The translations under genes and the position numbers were made by a program. The notes under the pieces are model-generated. The model was not told where the DNA came from. It ran no database searches and was given only the letters and a program-made list of their open reading frames with translations. From Colias croceus (taxonomy: Eukaryota > Arthropoda > Insecta > Lepidoptera > Pieridae), in the NCBI RefSeq assembly GCF_905220415.1, contig NC_059544.1, positions 10,418,501 to 10,482,500 on the forward strand: a DNA stretch of 64,000 nt. Direction: 5' to 3'. This document shows, in pieces, positions 33,437 through 44,805 of this stretch. Position 1 is the stretch's first letter; each line of letters opens with the position of its first letter.

Positions 33437-35542
33437 CAAAATGTTAATACTGCGTAAAATCAAACACTAGAAAATTCTAAAAGTTTCATGTTTAAACTTT
33501 ACTTATTTTCGTGGGTACCTACTTATAAGATTATGCTACAAGTAAGAGATAAGATTATAAGTTATTTAATTAGAAGGAAGAAGAAAGAAACAAAATTACT
33601 CTCCTAAAATATTTCAATAATCTTACAAGTCATGTGTGAAATAACTCGTCAATATTTATAAGCTTGTGAAATGACTAAGATAATAACATAATACTATCAT
33701 TAACCATACTCAAATAGGCATTTCTATTAACATTCACAAGAACACACGTTCTACAAGTCACGGTCACTAGTAATAACCCCATAATCGCATAAATTGAAAC
33801 CATGCGACATCAGAATTTATTAATACGAAGCTTTGCGGTGTGACATCGGAATTCGCCCCCATTCTTATGTTAATATCATTATGAATATTACTTGACGAAC
33901 ACATTCTACATGTATGATTATCACTACGCTTTATGGGAGAGATAGTATTTATATATGGCACTTATTATAAAGCGAGCAAGTCATTTACATAGCCCGTCGT
34001 TTGTCAAAATGTTATATGGAAATTACGACATTGATTATAAACAGTAGTTCCAATGAGAGCTGAATATCTTCTAGGCGATTGCTTCTATTATCATTACTTC
34101 AATTAAATATATAGCTTAATTTAGTGCAGCGAAGAATTATTAAAGAGACAAGACCCGACTACTAAACAGCACAAGTTACATGCACGTACAACAGATTGAC
34201 TGTAGTTTAAAGGAGTGAAAATGGATCTTTTCTAAATCCCGGTATCCACTTAAGCATGCACAACTCACAGCTACGATATCGTTTTATCATTTACGTTAAT
34301 TTCAAAAGTATATAATTATCACACATATTTTCACTATGCACACAAATGCGCCTTAAATGAGGCCCGATTCTCTAAAAAATTGAATTTTCATACAGGACTT
34401 TTTGCTACACCGTTCGCAACTTCAAAAAACATTGCTCCCAGCCCTCTAAATCAATTTTCGACACACATCTGACATAGACAAATTGTCGAACTAGTTGGTC
34501 CATAAATATAATTGTTTTGTCAAAACAAGTGTTACTCGCACGTGCAGACAGGTGAGTGGGATGACAAATGAAGGTGTGATAAAGTGGTCAAGTGTAAGTC
34601 GGTAGGAGTTTTGTAACTTTTAAGCGTAGTAATACTGTAAGGAATTGTATTATATATGGTTACCGAAAAGCACATTAATTTTCTTCAATTCTATACATAT
34701 ATTTTATATTGCTTTTAAAAAATGTTAACATAGAAATTAAATATCAAAAAATGTAATGAAAGTTCAAAAATACGGTTGAATTAGCTTTTTAAAATTATGT
34801 ATAACTTCTAATACGATATGACACACACACAACATTTTAATTATTTACCAAGTCCGACCGTACTTTCTGATTAACTTACACATTCACAAAGAAATACAAA
34901 TTCATATAGACCGATGGAACCTTAACAATAAGGCACAGTAATTCTCACCTACGGAACCCTATAAATCGGGAAATATCCTCGTAAACATGGCAGTAGAGTT
35001 TTTATTGACTACTTCCTTTAGTGAATTGTGAAAAACAAGTCGAATCTGTTTGTTATTGTATATAACGTTGTTTGCTTTTGAGATTAATTGATGGAAATAT
35101 ATTGTAATGTATTAGTTACGTATGTGTAATTTGTTGTGTGTTTATTACCTCAGTGAACATGAAGCTTTATTGGTAGCTTTGTAGAAGATTATCACGACTT
35201 AGGTAGGTATATGTAATTTAATTATTATATTAAACATACATAATATATTACATTGTATTCGTGCAAATTAAGCTATACTTTGCGTTTCATTTATAAATGT
35301 TGAAACCGACTCTCGTCAATCAAAAGAGTAGCATGAATCATATTTATTAAAATAAAATTGAATACTAACGGATATTGAAAGATACTTTCAAAAAATTTAC
35401 ACATTAGTCACTGCTTGACACATGCTTCAATTATCTAAAATATAATACTATGACGAGATTATTAAACTACCCTTTTTCTTTCAAAACAAACTTTCAAAAG
35501 AAAAAATAGGTCCTCTATTTTTTTCAAATCGGGCGACTATTT
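33437..35542. other. no recognisable feature
   Basis: Frame 33767-33961 minus is not recognised. A modest GC rise near 34350-34460 has no coding pattern. Confidence 0.45.
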
Positions 35543-36187
35543 ATAGGGTTCCGTACCTCAAAAGGAAAAAACGGAACCCTTATAGGATCACTTTGTTGTC
35601 CGTCGTCGTGGAGGTATGAAGCTGAAATTTATATCAATTACTCAGGTCTACTGTCCCTTGAAGCTGTGAAAAAATCAAACTTCTAAGCCAACGCAATCAA
35701 AAGATACAGCCGTTTATGCCGCAAATTTTCGACACTTGCAAGGGAATCAAAACCTACAGGGTGCTTCGCGTGAACTCAGAATCTTGAAATTTGGTACGAA
35801 GCAACGTCTTATAGCATAGATAAAGGAAAAATTACGAAAACCATAAATTTTTTGTTACATCACATAATATATATTTTTTTTAATAATTTTAAACTTACTA
35901 CCCATTTCCTCATAAACGCTCAGCTCTATAATACCTTTAAGCTGTAACAAAATCAAACTTCTATGTCAACGCAATCAAAAGAAACAGCAATTTAAGCTGC
36001 ATATTTTGAAACTCGCGAGTACTCGCAAGGGAATCAAAACCTAAAGGGTACTTCCAGTCGACCTAGAATCTTGAAATTTGGCATGAAGCAACGTTTTATA
36101 GCACATATAAAGGAAAAAGTCCAAAAACCTTAAATTTTACGGAACCCTCAGTGCGCGAGTCCGAATCGCACTTGGCCGGTTTTTTTT
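35543..36187. mobile_element. dispersed lepidopteran repeat with two internal halves
   Basis: It opens ATAGGGTTCCGTACCTCAAA and closes TTTACGGAACCCTCAGTGCG plus CACTTGGCCGGTTTTTT, a combination I associate with a common repeat of moths and butterflies. The interior shows the same block twice: near 35650-35840 and near 35930-36140, each with AAATCAAACTTCTA, CAACGCAATCAAAAGA, CAAGGGAATCAAAACCTA and TCTTGAAATTTGG. The partial inverse GGGTTCCG/CGGAACCC pairs occur at both ends. No protein. Confidence 0.7.
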
Positions 36188-36188
36188 A

Positions 36189-36562
36189 AATTGTAAATAA
36201 AAATACTTACATTGAAAGTTAAATAAAAGCTTGTAATTAATCAAATCTTGTTATATAATGCATAATATCCAATACTTATAAAATCAAAATCATTCCAAAC
36301 ATTTCTAACACTCATCACATAAAATCTAAAACACAATAACGACCAATCCTTCCTGCGTCTTAAAAAAAGCGATAACCCTCTGTTCAATTTGCCATTCAAT
36401 TATCGACCTTAACACGTCGAAATAACGAAACCGTGGAATGTAATTTCAATGAACCATCTATTTATAGAAAACAAATGTTTGCATTCGATTCTGCTTATTT
36501 ACGTCTGTTTAAAACCAGAACACCTGAAGAGTTAAATAGTAAGTATGAAGTTATTTATTTTT
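36189..36562. other. no recognisable feature
   Basis: A+T-rich spacer. Confidence 0.5.
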
Positions 36563-36688
36563 GAAGTGAAACTTATTTGGGCTCGTTGAGAGTAAAATTT
36601 CAAGGTCGCGTCATGGCAATACCGTCACGTCGTGGAGTAAGGCGACGATTTTGGTATATTTGAATCTTTCCAAAAAAGTTTCACTTCT
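36563..36688. mobile_element. MITE-a related copy 3
   Basis: Perfect inverted ends GAAGTGAAACTT (36563-36574) and AAGTTTCACTTC (36677-36688). The body matches the copy at 4283. 126 bp. Confidence 0.75.
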
Positions 36689-37043
36689 GAGACGTGTTCT
36701 CGGCACACATGCTCTTTTTTTGATATAAGAGCTTTTGATACTGTTATGGTAGCTTTTATTGAAAGTATAGTTTGTTCTTTGTTTTTTTTTTGTTAAAAGT
36801 GTGATAATTTTTCATTATTTTATAAAAGTATTGTTGTTAATACTTTATAATTTTTCTAAAAATATGTTTTGTTATAATTAAATCGGTTATTTTTACAGTT
36901 CAAAATTAGATCGTAAGCAACCTTTTGCCTGGCTAAAGTACTTACTAATATTAATTTCATCGTTTATTCCTTAGTACCTATAGTGTATTATTTTACTTAC
37001 CAAGAAACAGTCATACAAACCAATTATATTAAACAGTACCAAT
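36689..37043. other. no recognisable feature
   Basis: T-rich, including a run of nine T at about 36783-36791. Confidence 0.5.
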
Positions 37044-37608
37044 AGTTCAGGATACATCGCCCATTTTTGCAAGTGACTACTATCAAGCTGATTTTCCGTT
37101 TGTAGCTTTATTTTGATGAGACACCGAATAATTTCGTGTACGAAACTCTCGATTGTGGTAGCTAACAGAGATATCAAGGATAAAATTTTTTGATTTGATG
37201 GTTCTCAAATATTTATTACGCAATTTGTAGGACAATATGTCTGTTGAATTATATAAACATTAATTAAGTGAAAACAAAAAAATCAGCTTGTTAGTAATCA
37301 TTTATGATGACCTCGTTATCGATACACTTTGGAAAGGGGGACTCTTTGAACCAACCATAGATTTTGTAGGACAAATATTTTTTCGAATAATTTAGGTAAT
37401 TATCTTGAGATTGAACAAAAAAAATTCGGTTAGTAATAAATATTTGAGAACCATCAAATCAAAATTTTTTATCGTTATTATCTCTGTTAGCTACCATAAT
37501 CGAGACTTTCGTACACGAAATTATTGGGCGTCTCATCAAAATAAAGCTACAAACGGAAAATTAGCTTGATAGTAGTCACTTTCAAAAATAGGCGATGTAT
37601 CCTGAACT
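37044..37608. mobile_element. long inverted-repeat element, 176-bp arms
   Basis: Arms 37044-37219 and 37433-37608 are inverse copies of equal length with roughly ten scattered differences and no large gaps. Outer ends read AGTTCAGGATACATCGCC and its inverse. The 213-base spacer has two TTTGTAGGACAA words and no coding frame. The 68-codon minus frame at 36971-37177 falls in the left arm and is not supported. It may be a MITE with long ends or a foldback element; I do not recognise the family. Confidence 0.8.
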
Positions 37609-38524
37609 ACAATATCTACAAACGGCGAAGTAAACTTAGTATATAATTATTCAACACTGACATACGTCGTCACCAGACTGTATATTCTTCACACGCTTGT
37701 GAAATCACCATTTATTTCAAACAGATAATTTCAAAGGTTATTTGTATTTTTAGATTGAGTAGGGGATAACTATTTTGATTATTGAATGTTCGAAAATATT
37801 TTCGGATCTGTTATGAAAGGATTGTTGGTTAGTTGTTGATTTATTTGTTTGCTTGATGATAGAGCGTTGGTTTATAAAATTATCAGCTTATAAAATATTG
37901 CTTCGCTCGCGTATACGTAGTTACGAGGTACGTAGTGGCGTGGTAGTTACTATGTAAAATTTTCCATCCCTTACTTCATCATCTCCACTATTTTTGATAC
38001 AAAAATTTGTAATTATTGAATATTTTGATGTTCTCTCCAATATATGCAACATTACAGAGAAAACTACCAATATATCAAAATTCAACCCAATGTAAGTACT
38101 ACGTTATATTCATTTTATGAATTCAAAATAATAAATCAAGATATAATATGTGATGGGTACAAGAAAGTCCCTATAATCATCCCACAAAGCAAAATTTGCA
38201 GAAATTTTAAGAAAAAACAAACATCATTTAAGAATTTCTTATCGTTGTGTCTTTTTAACTTGTAAATATTCTGTTACTTATTATTTTGTTACAACTGAAG
38301 TTCCTATTTTTTATTATTTTTTGTATTGACAATATGATTAATAATAAATCACAGATGTACTAAAGTACTCAATAAAACTGACAATGTTCCCTAGAATAAC
38401 CTCTACAGCTGCCCATTCTGCATAATTCGCTGAAAATTCACCACTACCGGTTACCAAAGGTACTCATAAAGTTAATATAAATAGGAATTTACTTTGTATC
38501 TGGCCGGTGGAAACTAAAAATAAT
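37609..38524. other. no recognisable feature
   Basis: Plus frame 38044-38265 (73 codons, Lys/Asn/Ile rich) is unrecognised. Confidence 0.45.
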
Positions 38525-38713
38525 TCATACAGACGTAAGCTCTTGAGACCAGGCTGACCTGATTGATTCAAATGCTTTGCTATCCTTGTAATAAATGGTA
38601 TATTTATTGCTTAGTCTAGTGGTTAGATACGCTGACCGAAAGATGGTTGAGCAATATTGTACAAGACTAGTTGCGCAGGAGATGTCTATATATTTTGTTA
38701 GTATAGCAAACAC
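38525..38713 (+). mobile_element. degenerate SINE-like segment (candidate)
   Basis: TTAGTCTAGTGGTTAGATACG at about 38610 (in part) resembles the D-arm/A-box region of a tRNA. A weak GGTTGAGC follows at a B-box distance. No tail or target duplication seen; the minus frame here is incidental. Confidence 0.35.
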
Positions 38714-39844
38714 AAGTAGAGAATAGGCACTTCCTATAGAGCAGTGATAAGCACATCATATCATTACTTTATTTTTTTAAGCTTTCTTTTAATTGTTATT
38801 GCCTAGTAATTGTTACGGAAGAGAAGCGCCTTCTAACACAAGTGAAACTTATCACTTAAATGAAGGCACTTACCTCCAACCCAAGATGAAAACTTGTTTA
38901 AAAGAAATAAACAATTTTTATTTTATTTTATTTTTATTTTTTATTACTCTCATAGTCATGGGACATATATGACGAAAATAAGCGAGAAGACATGAATTTA
39001 AGTTCTCTACGATATCGTAACGTGTACTTTTAAACAACAGGGTGTTGTAACACCACCATCTTCTTGATTTCACTGATATTGGAATTTGTGAAAATCGACA
39101 CTCATAATACATATACTTACACACATTAACAATAAGTCAAATGTGTTGTCAAACTTCTTTGTATATTCTTGACTTATGTGAAATAGTTATGTACTCAACC
39201 TAATAGATAGTAAAAATTTTCCATACCTATGTGCTAATCCAAACTATAAACTCTTTGCCAAATTTATCAAAATCTGATTAACCATTTCAACGTGCAAGAG
39301 CAAAGTAACTACCATCCAGCCTCACAAACTTTTTTGAATTTGTAACATGGTATCAATAGTACAACAAAAGCGTATCGTCAATAACATACCAGATAATTAC
39401 ATCAAATAATTATCGTTGCATTTCGGCAGCCATATTAAATCAATGAAAAATAATGGAGAGCCAACTTAATTAGTATTATGAAGTAAACGGGTCGCGATAA
39501 ACATAATCCCATTGCTCGATAATTGGACAAACATAACAATATTTATTTTTCATTAATATCCCGCCGTTTCGTATGTTTGAAGATATTATTTTAATTTTGT
39601 GTGAATAATTGAGTTGTGATATCACATTACTATTATTTATCGTAATAAATAGGTATCCGTGTATTTTAAGTCAGTATAGAAGTCATCAAAGATTTATTTT
39701 TGAATGAAATTCAGTTTTCACTTTAAATCGGTCACATATTATTGCTTATTTCTTGGTGTTATTACAAATTAAAAATCTCTGAATATCGGTGTAAAATTTA
39801 ATAAAAAATGTAAAAACAATTCAGATTATCTTTTCATATAAAAC
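38714..39844. other. no recognisable feature
   Basis: (TTTTA)n-like runs at 38915-38945 could be a retroelement tail, but no body was found. Confidence 0.45.
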
Positions 39845-39903
39845 TACATATATCCAATCAATGAAGTTCGAGTACATATATCCAATCAATGAAGTTCGAG
39901 TAC
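39845..39903. repeat. exact 28-bp tandem duplication
   Basis: The unit beginning TACATATATCCAATCAATG is present twice without mismatch (39845-39872, 39873-39900), followed by TAC of a third unit. Either a replication slip or an assembly duplication. Confidence 0.85.
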
Positions 39904-40342
39904 GACCTCTTTCACATTCTATTTAATCATATTTCTATAAAATGTTATTAATACAATCGCCTTTCGAATACCTATTCATAAATCCATATACAAGTAGCAA
40001 GTTAAGTATATGCAATACATTGCCCGAACGAACGGGACTATAAAATCTATAAAAAGATTAATTATTGCAACGTGCGCTGCATTCTGTAATATGAAATAGC
40101 TTTTTGCTCGTTACGTATACCTATTTTAGTGGTTTACATGTTGGATTATTAAAGATCGATAGGTTCTACTGGATGAAAGGAACCGGTGGCTAAGACTGCG
40201 TGGTAATACATACATACTTACCAAAAAAAACTGAAAGGCTTATGTGCTAGTCCAAATTATCTATCAATGTAAAAAATTCATAGAGATTTATTCAGCTGCT
40301 TTTGTGTGAAATAGTAACAAACATCCAGTCTAAACTCTAACT
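39904..40342. other. no recognisable feature
   Basis: A+T-rich spacer before repeat R. Confidence 0.5.
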
Positions 40343-40498
40343 TTTAAGCTATTGCATAGCCTTGAGCGCGGGGACCGAATCGAGAAATTCCGTAACGAAA
40401 AAACCTCACGCTCCCCACTCCGACGGGCGGAGGTGTTGTGGCTTGAAGGCATAGCATGCAATAGCTTTACCGCGGCAGTACCCGAGTGCCACACGTCG
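40343..40498 (-). repeat. repeat R copy 2
   Basis: Reverse of the 17904 copy: AAGCTATTGCATAGC at left, GCATGCAATAGC then CCCGAGTGCCACACGT at right. About 14 bases after the left end are missing relative to 41410. The 82- and 94-codon frames on the two strands at 40330-40614 come from this GC-rich repeat. Confidence 0.7.
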
Positions 40499-40685
40499 TT
40501 TTGTTTTATTTCAGTAATATCAGAGGAACGGAATGATGCAGAAATCTTTCGAATCTCACAGGATCTAGGGGCTAGCCTACAAAAACTTATTTGCCTATAA
40601 ATGAAATCTATCAAGTATCAATGAAAGGGGCAACAAAAGCAATTATATTTAAAGTAAGTACATTTCTTATGAAAATATTTCTTAA

Positions 40686-41051
40686 TAGCTGCTCCGCGCG
40701 GTTTCACCCCCACGGCTCCTCTCCTGTTGGTCGTAGCGTGATGATATATAGCCTCCTCGATAAATGAGCTATCTAACACCGAAAGAATTTTTCAAATCGG
40801 ACCAGTAGTTCCCGAGATTAGCGCGTTCAAACAAACAAACAAACTCTTCAGCTTTATAATCTTCTTAATATATATAAATCTCGTGTCACAATGTTTGTCC
40901 TCAATGGACTCCTAAACCACTTAACCGATAATAATAAAATTCGCATAGCATGTGCAGTTCGATCCAACTTGAGAGATAGGATAGTTTAAATCTCAAATCG
41001 TTTTAGAGAAAACGGGCGAAGCCGCGGGCGGTAAGCTAGTATTAGTATAGA
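40686..41051 (-). mobile_element. Helitron H1 copy interrupted by another Helitron
   Basis: The H1 body lies at 40686-40859 on minus. Its first 12 bases (TATTAGTATAGA on plus) reappear at 41040-41051, after the intruder. Rejoining 40859 to 41040 restores a normal H1 5' end. The 3' terminus reads CTAT instead of CTAG. Confidence 0.85.
40860..41039 (+). mobile_element. Helitron H5 copy, nested, exact ends
   Basis: 180 bp, from TCTTCTTAATATATATAAAT to GGTAAGCTAG, lying exactly between A (40859) and T (41040) of the interrupted H1 copy. It gains no target duplication, as expected for a Helitron. Body words: CTCGTGTCACAATG, GTGCAGTTCGATCC, GGGCGAAGCCGCGGGCGG. Confidence 0.92.
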
Positions 41052-41409
41052 TTCTAATTAAATGTACCTACTAGAATACATTAACCAATCTATATTCTAA
41101 CCGTGATTTATATGTTCAAGGTCTCATACCAAGGGCATTCTAGTATGAAAATTAGTGAACATCGTATTATTATCAATGAAACGCTGAAAATGTTATATAG
41201 TAAATATTTGAAATAGCGGCAGTGAGGTGTATTGCCAAGAATTCGCGACAAACATTTATTGTTACATTTTATTTGAAAACAAGACATAACATGGGGGCCA
41301 TAATAATGTTAAAACGTTCTGTTATATTTCGTTGTAGATTAAACTGTTAAAATATGCATATTATTCCTATATAGAGTTCTTTTTATTTCCCTTCCCTTAC
41401 CATCAATTT
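41052..41409. other. no recognisable feature
   Basis: A+T-rich spacer. Confidence 0.5.
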
Positions 41410-41573
41410 TTAAGCTATTGCATAGCTTCTATGGCGGGCCTTGAGCGCTGGGATCGAATCGAGAAATTCCGTAACGAAAAACCTCACGCTCCCCACTCCG
41501 ACGGGCACGGAGGTGTGGCTTGAAGGTATGCTATGCAATAGCTTTACCGCGGCAGTCCCCGAGTGCCACACGT
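41410..41573 (-). repeat. repeat R copy 3, most complete
   Basis: TAAGCTATTGCATAGCTTCT at left and GCTATGCAATAGCTTTACC then CCGAGTGCCACACGT at right bracket the GC-rich body. Same orientation as the copy 900 bases upstream. Confidence 0.72.
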
Positions 41574-42044
41574 ATTTTTTTTATTCCCCGATTAATTATA
41601 ATGAATAATGTGAAAATAATTCGTAAATACGTTTTAACTATGTGTTAAATTTTTAATACAGAATACAGTTCTGTACACAGTTATAGAATTTTGAAATTCA
41701 AGGTAATGTAGGTATTTTCATATATCCGCGAATAAATTCAATGCACACAAATATTTACATACATTACGTGTTACAATAATACATTGATCTCGTAATGCAC
41801 CTTTTTATAGAACAAACAAATCATTGAAGTGTTCTCAATGAAACATTAACACTTTGGGTTGGTACATCCCACTTTTGCGTAGGTTGGCTATTATTTTTAA
41901 CAATACGAGTCAAGGGAATTTAGTTTTATTTTCAATTTTTAAGCAACACTTCATAAATCAAAGAATAATTTGTCGTACTGATTGGGTAAACGGTTTGAAA
42001 ATTATTTTTGCACGATCATTCATTCTTCGATTAATTTATTTTAA
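41574..42044. other. no recognisable feature
   Basis: Frame 41854-42057 plus is unsupported and ends in the next Helitron. Confidence 0.5.
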
Positions 42045-42224
42045 TCTATACTTATAATATTATAAAGCTGAAGAGTTTGTTTGTTTGAACGCGATAATCT
42101 CAGGAACTATTTGAATAATTCTTTCGGTTTTAGATAGCCCATATAACGAGTAAGGCTGGCTATATCATCACGCTAAGACCAACAGAAGCGGAGCAATGCG
42201 GGTAAAACCGCGGGGCACAGCCAG
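42045..42224 (+). mobile_element. Helitron H1 copy
   Basis: TCTATACTTATAATATTATAAAG start after A; the end is CAGCCAG (one change from CTAG) before T; GCGGGTAAAACCGC hairpin intact. Confidence 0.82.
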
Positions 42225-42431
42225 TGTTTTCATAATATGTATTTTTACAGCTTTTCTAAATACACGCATATACACATATCTTTAGTTTATATTTGAACGT
42301 AGATTTGTTCGATGCGTGTTTCATCGCAATTCGTGCAATACAACGCAAATTAAAGCACAGAATTTAGATCACTGGGTTATCGTAGTAACAGTTCATGTCA
42401 TATTCAACTATTTTATAAGGTGAGAATATCC

Positions 42432-43814
42432 CGTTCAAGCAGTGGCGTAGCTAGGGGGACAAGGGCCCTGGTGCATTGGGAAAGAATCGGGCCCTCCTCC
42501 TCCCCTCTTTCCGCGTAGTTTTAACTTATATTTGCCTTCAAAATTATTGATAAGAATAAGAATAAGAATAGAAAACAGTAAGTGAACTTATCTCTAGTAG
42601 ACTAAATCCATACGTCGTCTCTATTAGACTCTCCATGTGTTTAATAGAAGAAAAAGGGAATAAATAAACAACGACGCACATGACAATATAGAATATTTAT
42701 TAGGTATACAGATGAGATTAAAAAATGGAAAAAAACGATTTTTAACAGAATTCGCCCAATTCACAATCTCTTGCGCGCTTTAATTTTTGCGAATTCGTCT
42801 ATAATTTCACTCAAATCCAAGTTTGATGCCTCATTTTCTATTGCAATTAACGATAAATGTCGGAGGCGATCTTGTCGAATGCTGTTTTACTGGAAACATT
42901 GATGAATTTAGTGTATCGAACTGTAAACAATCCAGTGTAACTGTTAAAATCTCGGTTAAGACAGGAAAATTCTCTGTTCCACTGTAAAATGAAGTGGGTA
43001 CCCCGTTGTTTAAGCAGTTTACACTGCAATAATTACTGTTTCTTTTTTCCGTGAAGTACCTAGCTCATTTGTCAATTTGAATTTGAGTTTAGAATAACGT
43101 TGTTTATTTTTTGTTGTCGATCATGTTGAGAGCTATCATAGATTATACGGTTACCGTTGTGCTGCAACCGGTATCGAATACAAATTTTGTCATCGGAAAT
43201 TTTTTTAGCGAAAATGAGTTCTAGCAGAATTTGGTGCCAGATGGATGGATGTGCGGAATAGAAATCATAGCATTAGTGGTGATACTTGATGAAATAAGGC
43301 TGGTAGTAGGGAATTACGAATTACAACAGTCAGCGACACGCCTAGCGTCAACTATTGTAGTACGTCCCAGACCCCAGAAAGTTGAAAACATCGTCACAAA
43401 TATCATAAATGAGAACTCATGCAAGGCAAGAGCGAATGAAAGTTTCATTAAAAAGTTGATGGGTGGAATTGGCGAATTGGCCTCACTACCGTCAAGCACG
43501 TGAGCTCATCGCTGATCCAATGTACTACGGGCGTACTCATCAAAACTACCAAATAACCGAACTAACGATAACAAACAGCACATGCCTATCGTGGACGCTT
43601 GGCGCATGTATTGGAAACAAGGTTGGAAATGTTGAATAAGGAGTTCTATAATTGTCGATTTGAAAAAAAAATAAAAATGGCTTGAGCCTGCTCACAAGAT
43701 TTTTTTTATTTAAAATTTTTTTTTTCAAAGCTGGGGTTTGAGGGCCCCCTGAGCTCGGGGGCCCTGGTGCACTGCACCACCTGGCCATATGATAGCTACG
43801 CCACTGCGTTCAAG
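42432..43814 (-). mobile_element. hAT DNA transposon with perfect 8-bp target duplication
   Basis: The element 42440-43806 (1367 bp) has ends CAGTGGCGTAGCTAG and TAGCTACGCCACTG, classic hAT termini. It is flanked by CGTTCAAG at 42432-42439 and 43807-43814, an exact 8-bp target duplication. Each end carries a GGGCCCTGGTGCA word inside the termini. The interior holds a decayed transposase gene on the minus strand. The perfect duplication suggests the insertion is not very old, although the coding part is ruined or was already deleted. Confidence 0.92.
42761..42880 (-). pseudogene. hAT transposase, C-terminal remnant
   Basis: A minus-strand frame of about 39 codons ending at a stop at 42761-42763. 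It reads RLRHLSLIAIENE, then LDLSEIIDEFAKIKARK. This matches the usual end of insect hAT transposases, where a leucine-rich helix of the dimerisation region precedes EII-FA-KARK and the stop. Upstream frames are shifted, and I cannot follow the DDE catalytic core or zinc finger. At 1.37 kb the whole element is also too short for a complete transposase of about 600 residues plus ends. Non-functional. Confidence 0.75.
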
Positions 43815-43909
43815 TGTGTATTTACTATAATTATGTAGTAGTTACCTATGGCTAACTTATTCTACAGCTATGTTCAAGCTCTACCTATTCAAAATATACA
43901 ATTGTGTAA

Positions 43910-44149
43910 GGGCTGATTTTTCTATCCTTAGTTAAAACTTATTCGTCGAATAACGTATTAATCTACCATTTCAAAAATGTATTGTAATTGTCCGTATTTG
44001 ACAGTTTACAGGTGACATTTTAATATGTGCGCGAAAGCTTATTTGAAACCGGGTATCCGGCGCCGGCTACCCGGCAACCGGTACGTGTGAAAAGGCACTA
44101 ATACTTTATTGGACGGATTAATTTTAACCAAGGATTGGAAAATCGGCGC
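43910..44149. mobile_element. MITE-b copy 3, carrying a GC-rich insert
   Basis: Ends GGGCTGATTTTTCTATCCTT and ACCAAGGATTGGAAAATCGG follow the family. Between GTGACATTTTAATATGTG and TAATACTTTATTGG sits about 66 bp (44031-44099) absent from the copies at 22627 and 28176. Confidence 0.8.
44031..44099. repeat. GC-rich palindromic insert in a MITE
   Basis: Contains CCGGGTA-T-CCGGCGCCGG-C-TACCCGG (44049-44074, in pieces), a 26-base palindrome with one mismatched pair, then ACCGGTACGTGTG. Composition is unlike anything nearby. It may be a separate small element or an alternate subfamily core. Confidence 0.65.
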
Positions 44150-44708
44150 TAAGACGAATAAATTATGCCTGGTAGAGATCGCTACCTAGCGAGAATGCCG
44201 CCCTTTGCTGTTTCTGTAGTCTTGTCTTTGTTATATGTGTTTATGTATTTTTTTTAATGCAATAAAGTATAATAAATTATAAAACAAAAAAAATTACAAA
44301 CAAAAATAAACTTTATAATAATAGTACAAGGATGAATAAAAAGCTACATGTTAAAAAATATTACAAACTATATACATAAGGATGAATACTACTACTAAAA
44401 ATTATTTCACATCCAAAATCGTGTTCTGAGTTACCCTACGTATATTGGACAGTGGGTATAATTATAAAGTCCATACGAAGGTTCGTCTAATTAGGAGCAC
44501 AATTAGACGGCCACGATCAATAACAATTAGAGCTGTGATTCATAGATTTGATGCGTTGTTTGGAAATTATGTTACAGTACTGTTATATTCTATTATTTCC
44601 TTTCTCCCACTATAATTACAATTTGGTAAAATTTTGTAAAATTTGGTTAAATTTGGTATAGTGCGAATGTGTTCCATTTTATGCGTAAACTAAGCTTTAA
44701 GCTAGTAT
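44150..44708. other. no recognisable feature
   Basis: A short repeated AAATTTGGT/AAATTTTGT motif at 44620-44660; otherwise A+T-rich. Confidence 0.5.
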
Positions 44709-44805
44709 ATAGCTTTCCGCCCTCGGTTTCACCCGCTTTTTCTAAAACCGAATAAATTATAAACTGAAAACTTCCTCTTGAATCACTCTATCTGTTAAAA
44801 AAGAG
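44709..44805 (-). mobile_element. Helitron H3 3' fragment
   Basis: Minus strand ends GGGCGGAAAGCTA with CTAT in place of CTAG; the body includes GATTCAAGAGGAAG. The 5' half is lost. Confidence 0.6.

Noticed and set aside
40330..40614. overlapping 82- and 94-codon frames on opposite strands
   Set aside because: They fall on GC-rich repeat R, which recurs at 17904 and 41410 without preserving these frames.
43231..43503. 90-codon plus-strand frame inside the hAT element
   Set aside because: The readable hAT transposase part is on the opposite strand; this frame has no hAT motif and probably is incidental.
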